From contig JAJAZF010000035.1 in NCBI GenBank assembly GCA_026785875.1, forward strand, positions 1-9,218: 9,218 bases of DNA, read 5' to 3'. Both the position numbers and the translations under genes were made by a program. Source of the stretch: Chamaesiphon sp. GTDB lineage: Bacteria; Cyanobacteriota; Cyanobacteriia; Cyanobacteriales; Chamaesiphonaceae. Shown in pieces: positions 6,842 through 9,218 of this stretch. The notes beneath the pieces were generated by a model that saw only the letters and a program-made list of their open reading frames with translations, searched no databases and was not told the origin of the DNA. Positions within the stretch are counted from its first letter, which is position 1; each line of letters starts with the position of its first letter.

Positions 6842-6963
6842 TGGATTAGATGTTAGATGTTGGGTATTAGGGATGAGTTCTGATGAAATTCTTACACCAA
6901 TATCGATCGTTTTTTAGATCTACTTGAAAAGTATAATAAATTTTAAATCGGACCCGATCGCAG
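6842..6963. promoter_or_regulatory. Divergent intergenic region between priA and the ADP-ribosylglycohydrolase-like gene
   Basis: These 122 AT-rich bases must hold the promoters of both transcription blocks. A perfect -10 hexamer TATAAT lies at 6932-6937 on the plus strand, 26 bases before the ATG at 6964. There is no good -35 at 17 bases; the T-rich stretch 6909-6916 is the only candidate. On the minus strand the same site reads TATTAT or TTATAC, so overlapping divergent promoters are possible. Close to priA there is a tandem heptamer TTAGATG (6846-6852 and 6853-6859), followed by a degenerate TTGGGTATTAGGG string. Confidence 0.5.
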
Positions 6964-7803
6964 ATGAAACACTTATTATTAACTAGGCTTCAAGGTGCAT
7001 TAATTGGTGCAAATACTATCTATATCGATCGGCAACAGATCTCACCAAATCAACTACTGTTAGCTACTAATTTAGCATTAATGGGCGGGATGAGTAGCTT
7101 AACTCGTCATGGTAAATATCAGCCGCAAGATTGGACGGAAAATATTTTTACAGATATTCCCAATCCAGAACGAGCAATGGTCGCAATGCTACCACTAATG
7201 TTATTTTTTCATGACGATCGAGTCAAACTCCGCGAAATTTTAGTCAACGTCAGCCATAGTTGGCAACTAGACTGGGAAACCTGCTCTAGTGCAGTTGCCA
7301 TCGGATACATTATATCTCGATCGCTAACAGAATCCTTCAACTCTAGAACGATCGTCGCCCAACTCCTAGATGAGATGCCCAATCTCCATCCACGCGTATT
7401 TCAAGAACTTAGCACGATCGAGCGATCGAGCGATCGGAGTAGCTTACATCAAGTCGCCCAGAGATTAGCGATCGACTCACACCCGATTATTACCCCAACA
7501 GTCCTCGCGATTTACTGCTTTCTATCCACTCCTGAAGACTTTAGTTTGGCAACTCGTCGCGCGTATCATTCACAGTCCCAATCCCAGCTTACTTGTGCTT
7601 TGACAGGGATGCTCGCAGGTGCTCACAATAGTCTGACAGGTATTCCACTCAACGGTTACATTGCGACTCAGCACAAGGAGCAATGGCTATCGGCGGCAGA
7701 AAGCTTGTTAGCTGCTTGGGCAGGAATGTATCACGTACCGTCGGTTAATTCCGCTTATCCCCTGGCTGTGGCATCACCTAGAGTCATGCAGCGACGAGAC
7801 TAA
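6964..7803 (+). CDS. ADP-ribosylglycohydrolase (ARH/DraG)-like protein, probably catalytically inactive
   Basis: This 279-residue, all-helical-looking soluble protein resembles the ARH/DraG fold in outline. RLQGALIGANTI (8-19) stands where the family has GALxGxAxGDAxG. PTVLAIYCFLSTPEDFSLATRRAY (178-201) resembles the helix pair before the C-terminal metal motif. LTGMLAGAHNSLTGIP (213-228) matches the family ending AGAxxGxxxIP. True members remove ADP-ribose from proteins and bind two Mg ions through aspartates. Here the GDA aspartate is absent, and the usual DxDT is replaced by QSQS (204-207), so hydrolase activity is doubtful. Similar degenerate proteins seem common in cyanobacteria; function unknown. 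The ATG at 6964 lacks a Shine-Dalgarno. A triple CGATCGAG repeat lies inside the gene at 7415-7438. The cysteine lyase gene follows on the same strand after 94 bases. Confidence 0.68.
   Translation: MKHLLLTRLQGALIGANTIYIDRQQISPNQLLLATNLALMGGMSSLTRHGKYQPQDWTENIFTDIPNPERAMVAMLPLMLFFHDDRVKLREILVNVSHSWQLDWETCSSAVAIGYIISRSLTESFNSRTIVAQLLDEMPNLHPRVFQELSTIERSSDRSSLHQVAQRLAIDSHPIITPTVLAIYCFLSTPEDFSLATRRAYHSQSQSQLTCALTGMLAGAHNSLTGIPLNGYIATQHKEQWLSAAESLLAAWAGMYHVPSVNSAYPLAVASPRVMQRRD
7415..7438 (+). repeat. Three tandem CGATCGAG units inside a coding sequence
   Basis: CGATCGAG occurs at 7415-7422 and 7423-7430, followed by CGATCGGA at 7431-7438. The 8-base unit contains the HIP1 core CGATCG and is not a multiple of three, so it encodes the changing peptide TIERSSDRSS (about residues 151-160). 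This falls in a presumably exposed linker of the ADP-ribosylglycohydrolase-like protein. Confidence 0.85.
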
Positions 7804-7827
7804 GGAGTAATTAGCCACTACTAGACA

Positions 7828-7850
7828 GTTGCCATTGTCGATATGGCAAC
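7828..7850 (+). promoter_or_regulatory. Hairpin in the leader of the cysteine/cystine lyase gene
   Basis: GTTGCCAT (7828-7835) pairs perfectly with ATGGCAAC (7843-7850) across a 7-base loop. GGGGG follows and there is no T-tract, so this is not an intrinsic terminator. It lies between the ADP-ribosylglycohydrolase-like gene and the lyase. It would bury a TTG triplet at 7829 that could otherwise act as a start, which argues against that start. Confidence 0.5.
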
Positions 7851-7897
7851 GGGGGCAAATGAGCTACTATCTGATTAATCCCCATCCGAGTCCTCAC

Positions 7898-9055
7898 ATG
7901 AACGCGCATCGCCACCAATTTCCAGCTTTAACAAATAAAGCATATTTTAACTATGGCGGACAAGGGCCGATGCCTCAAGCTGCCTTAGACGCGATCGTTG
8001 GTGCGTATCAGCAGATCCAATCACAGGGACCATTTGGACTAAAAACTAGCGAATTGGTGGCACGAGAGTCAAATTTGACCCGTCAGGCGATCGCTACAGA
8101 GCTAGGTGTCACAGCGCAGACGATCGCCCTCACCGAAAATGTTACTGCGGGTTGTAATATTGCTCTATGGGGTCTAAATTGGCAACCTGGCGATCGGATT
8201 CTCCTCTCTGACTGCGAACATCCAGGCGTGATTGCCAGTATTAAAGAAATCTGTCGTCGCTTTCAAGTATCGATCGATCTTTTTCCGCTCCAAGCTACTC
8301 TCAATACTGGCGATCCTGTCGCTGTGATTACGTCGCATCTACAACCACAAACACGATTAGTCGTCCTCAGCCATGTACTTTGGAATACTGGACAAGTATT
8401 ACCATTAGCTGAAATTGCGGCGGGGATTCGTCAATATTCACATGCAGAGCAACCGATTCGGATTTTAGTAGATGCAGCTCAATCAGTCGGTTTATTGCCC
8501 CTAAAATTGGCTGAATTGGGAATAGATTTCTACGCCTTTACCGGACATAAATGGTGGTGTGGTCCTGAAGGAGTGGGGGGTTTGTATATTCATCCCGATG
8601 CCCTAGCAAGTTTAGATCCTACTTTTATTGGTTGGCGGAGTTTGGATTATAGTCAGTCAGATTTACCGTTAGTTAATGATGCTCGTCGTTATGAAGTGGC
8701 GACATCTGCATATCCTTTGTATGCTGGATTGCGTAGTGCAATTGCGACTCACACAGCTTGGGGAATTCCGATCGATCGAGCTACTAAAATTGTCAGTTTA
8801 GCTACTTATCTGTGGGAAAGTTTACAACAAGTTGCAGGGATTAAATGTCTGAATAATACGGCACCACAATCGGGTTTAGTATCTTTTCAAGTCGAGGCAG
8901 GAAATCATGCTAAATTAGTCCAATCTTTAGAAAGTCAGCATTTTTATCTCCGCACGATCGTCGATCCTGATTGTATTCGTGCTTGTACTCATTACTTCAC
9001 GACTACTGACGAAATTGATAAATTAATTCAATGTTTGAATAAGCTCACAAATTAA
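7898..9055 (+). CDS. L-cysteine/cystine C-S lyase, class V aminotransferase fold (C-DES-like)
   Basis: This PLP enzyme of the NifS/class V fold is closely similar to Synechocystis C-DES, which splits cystine (or cysteine) to pyruvate, ammonia and persulfide or sulfide and can feed Fe-S cluster assembly in vitro. Residue numbers use the 385-residue form. Visible features are AYFNYGGQGPMPQAAL (15-30); the cofactor-stacking H108 in DCEHPG; LSHVLWNTGQVLPL (157-170); D192 and Q195 in VDAAQS; the PLP lysine K218 in FTGHKWW; and the arginines R352 and R361 in LRTIVDPDCIRAC, a signature of C-DES rather than of IscS/SufS. The mobile active-site cysteine loop of true desulfurases was not seen. The frame is open back to a TTG at 7829, with an ATG at 7859. 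I prefer the ATG at 7898 (MNAHRHQFPAL) because homologues begin there, although no Shine-Dalgarno precedes it. The glycosyltransferase-like gene begins 20 bases after its stop. Confidence 0.87.
   Translation: MNAHRHQFPALTNKAYFNYGGQGPMPQAALDAIVGAYQQIQSQGPFGLKTSELVARESNLTRQAIATELGVTAQTIALTENVTAGCNIALWGLNWQPGDRILLSDCEHPGVIASIKEICRRFQVSIDLFPLQATLNTGDPVAVITSHLQPQTRLVVLSHVLWNTGQVLPLAEIAAGIRQYSHAEQPIRILVDAAQSVGLLPLKLAELGIDFYAFTGHKWWCGPEGVGGLYIHPDALASLDPTFIGWRSLDYSQSDLPLVNDARRYEVATSAYPLYAGLRSAIATHTAWGIPIDRATKIVSLATYLWESLQQVAGIKCLNNTAPQSGLVSFQVEAGNHAKLVQSLESQHFYLRTIVDPDCIRACTHYFTTTDEIDKLIQCLNKLTN
8087..8094. repeat. HIP1 octamer GCGATCGC inside the cysteine/cystine lyase gene
   Basis: This is the third full HIP1 octamer, lying within the first fifth of the lyase coding sequence. 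Many shorter CGATCG cores surround it. Confidence 0.85.
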
Positions 9056-9075
9056 AAATTCACCTCCTCCTGCTC

Positions 9076-9218
9076 ATGCCACCTACGATCTATATTGCGA
9101 TTACCAATCACGGTTTTGGTCATGCTGCGAGAACTGCATCGATCGCCGGACAACTTCAAAAACTGTTACCATCAATTAAACTAATTCTCGTAACTACAGC
9201 TCCTAAATGGTTATTAGA
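9076..9218 (+). CDS. Glycosyltransferase-like protein, N-terminal fragment cut off by window edge
   Basis: From the ATG at 9076 the frame stays open for 47 codons to the window edge. The N-terminus MPPTIYIAITNHGFGHAART is a beta strand followed by a glycine-rich loop (HGFGHAAR, 12-19), as found at the start of GT-B fold glycosyltransferases (MurG/GT28-like) and of related cyanobacterial proteins. IKLILVTTAPKWLL (34-47) fits the second beta strand. No donor, acceptor or catalytic residue can be judged from so short a piece. The gene starts 20 bases after the lyase stop codon and is probably co-transcribed with it. No Shine-Dalgarno is present; the preceding bases are CCTCCT, the opposite sense. 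Confidence 0.62.
   Translation, partial: MPPTIYIAITNHGFGHAARTASIAGQLQKLLPSIKLILVTTAPKWLL

Noticed and set aside
9058..9071. Plus-strand TTCACCTCCTCCTG, which resembles the 3' end of 16S rRNA (anti-Shine-Dalgarno)
   Set aside because: No other rRNA sequence surrounds it, and it is the wrong sense to act as a ribosome-binding site for the gene at 9076. On the minus strand it would precede no real gene. Coincidence is the simplest reading.
1..9218. A defence island, CRISPR array, toxin-antitoxin pair or insertion sequence
   Set aside because: Apart from the Rpn-like gene no such component is visible. There are no spaced direct repeats, transposase motifs or terminal inverted repeats with target duplications.

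Overview
The window looks like an ordinary chromosomal segment of a cyanobacterium. CGATCG cores are very frequent on both strands, and there are three full HIP1 octamers (GCGATCGC at 913-920, 4248-4255 and 8087-8094). Several proteins match cyanobacterial families: a DUF3285-type small membrane protein, a PriA of the long cyanobacterial type, a cyanobacterial ADP-ribosylglycohydrolase-like protein, and an L-cysteine/cystine lyase close to the Synechocystis C-DES enzyme. The species cannot be named from the sequence. No tRNA, rRNA, CRISPR array, insertion sequence or prophage gene was seen.

The layout is two divergent blocks parting at about 6842-6963. Leftward (minus strand, transcription order) run priA (replication restart helicase), a DUF3285-type small membrane protein, ybeY (rRNA maturation endoribonuclease), dgkA (lipid kinase), trpG/pabA (glutamine amidotransferase), a GH57-like glycoside hydrolase, and a 3'-truncated Rpn/PD-(D/E)XK nuclease-like gene that leaves the window at base 1. 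Gaps between them are 41-96 bases, so long polycistronic transcripts are plausible, although no strong intrinsic terminator or promoter separates them. Rightward (plus strand) run an ADP-ribosylglycohydrolase-like protein that seems to have lost its metal ligands, the cysteine/cystine C-S lyase, and the start of a glycosyltransferase-like gene that leaves the window at base 9218.

The genes are mostly housekeeping: replication restart, ribosome maturation, lipid phosphate recycling, chorismate amination, and sulfur mobilisation for Fe-S clusters. The accessory element is the Rpn-like nuclease gene at the left edge. Its start codon lies inside a perfect 16-bp inverted repeat, which begins 6 bases after the stop codon of the GH57 gene. 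That structure and the apparent loss of catalytic ligands in the ADP-ribosylglycohydrolase-like protein are the two signals most worth following. I did not find convincing evidence of an undescribed multi-gene system.
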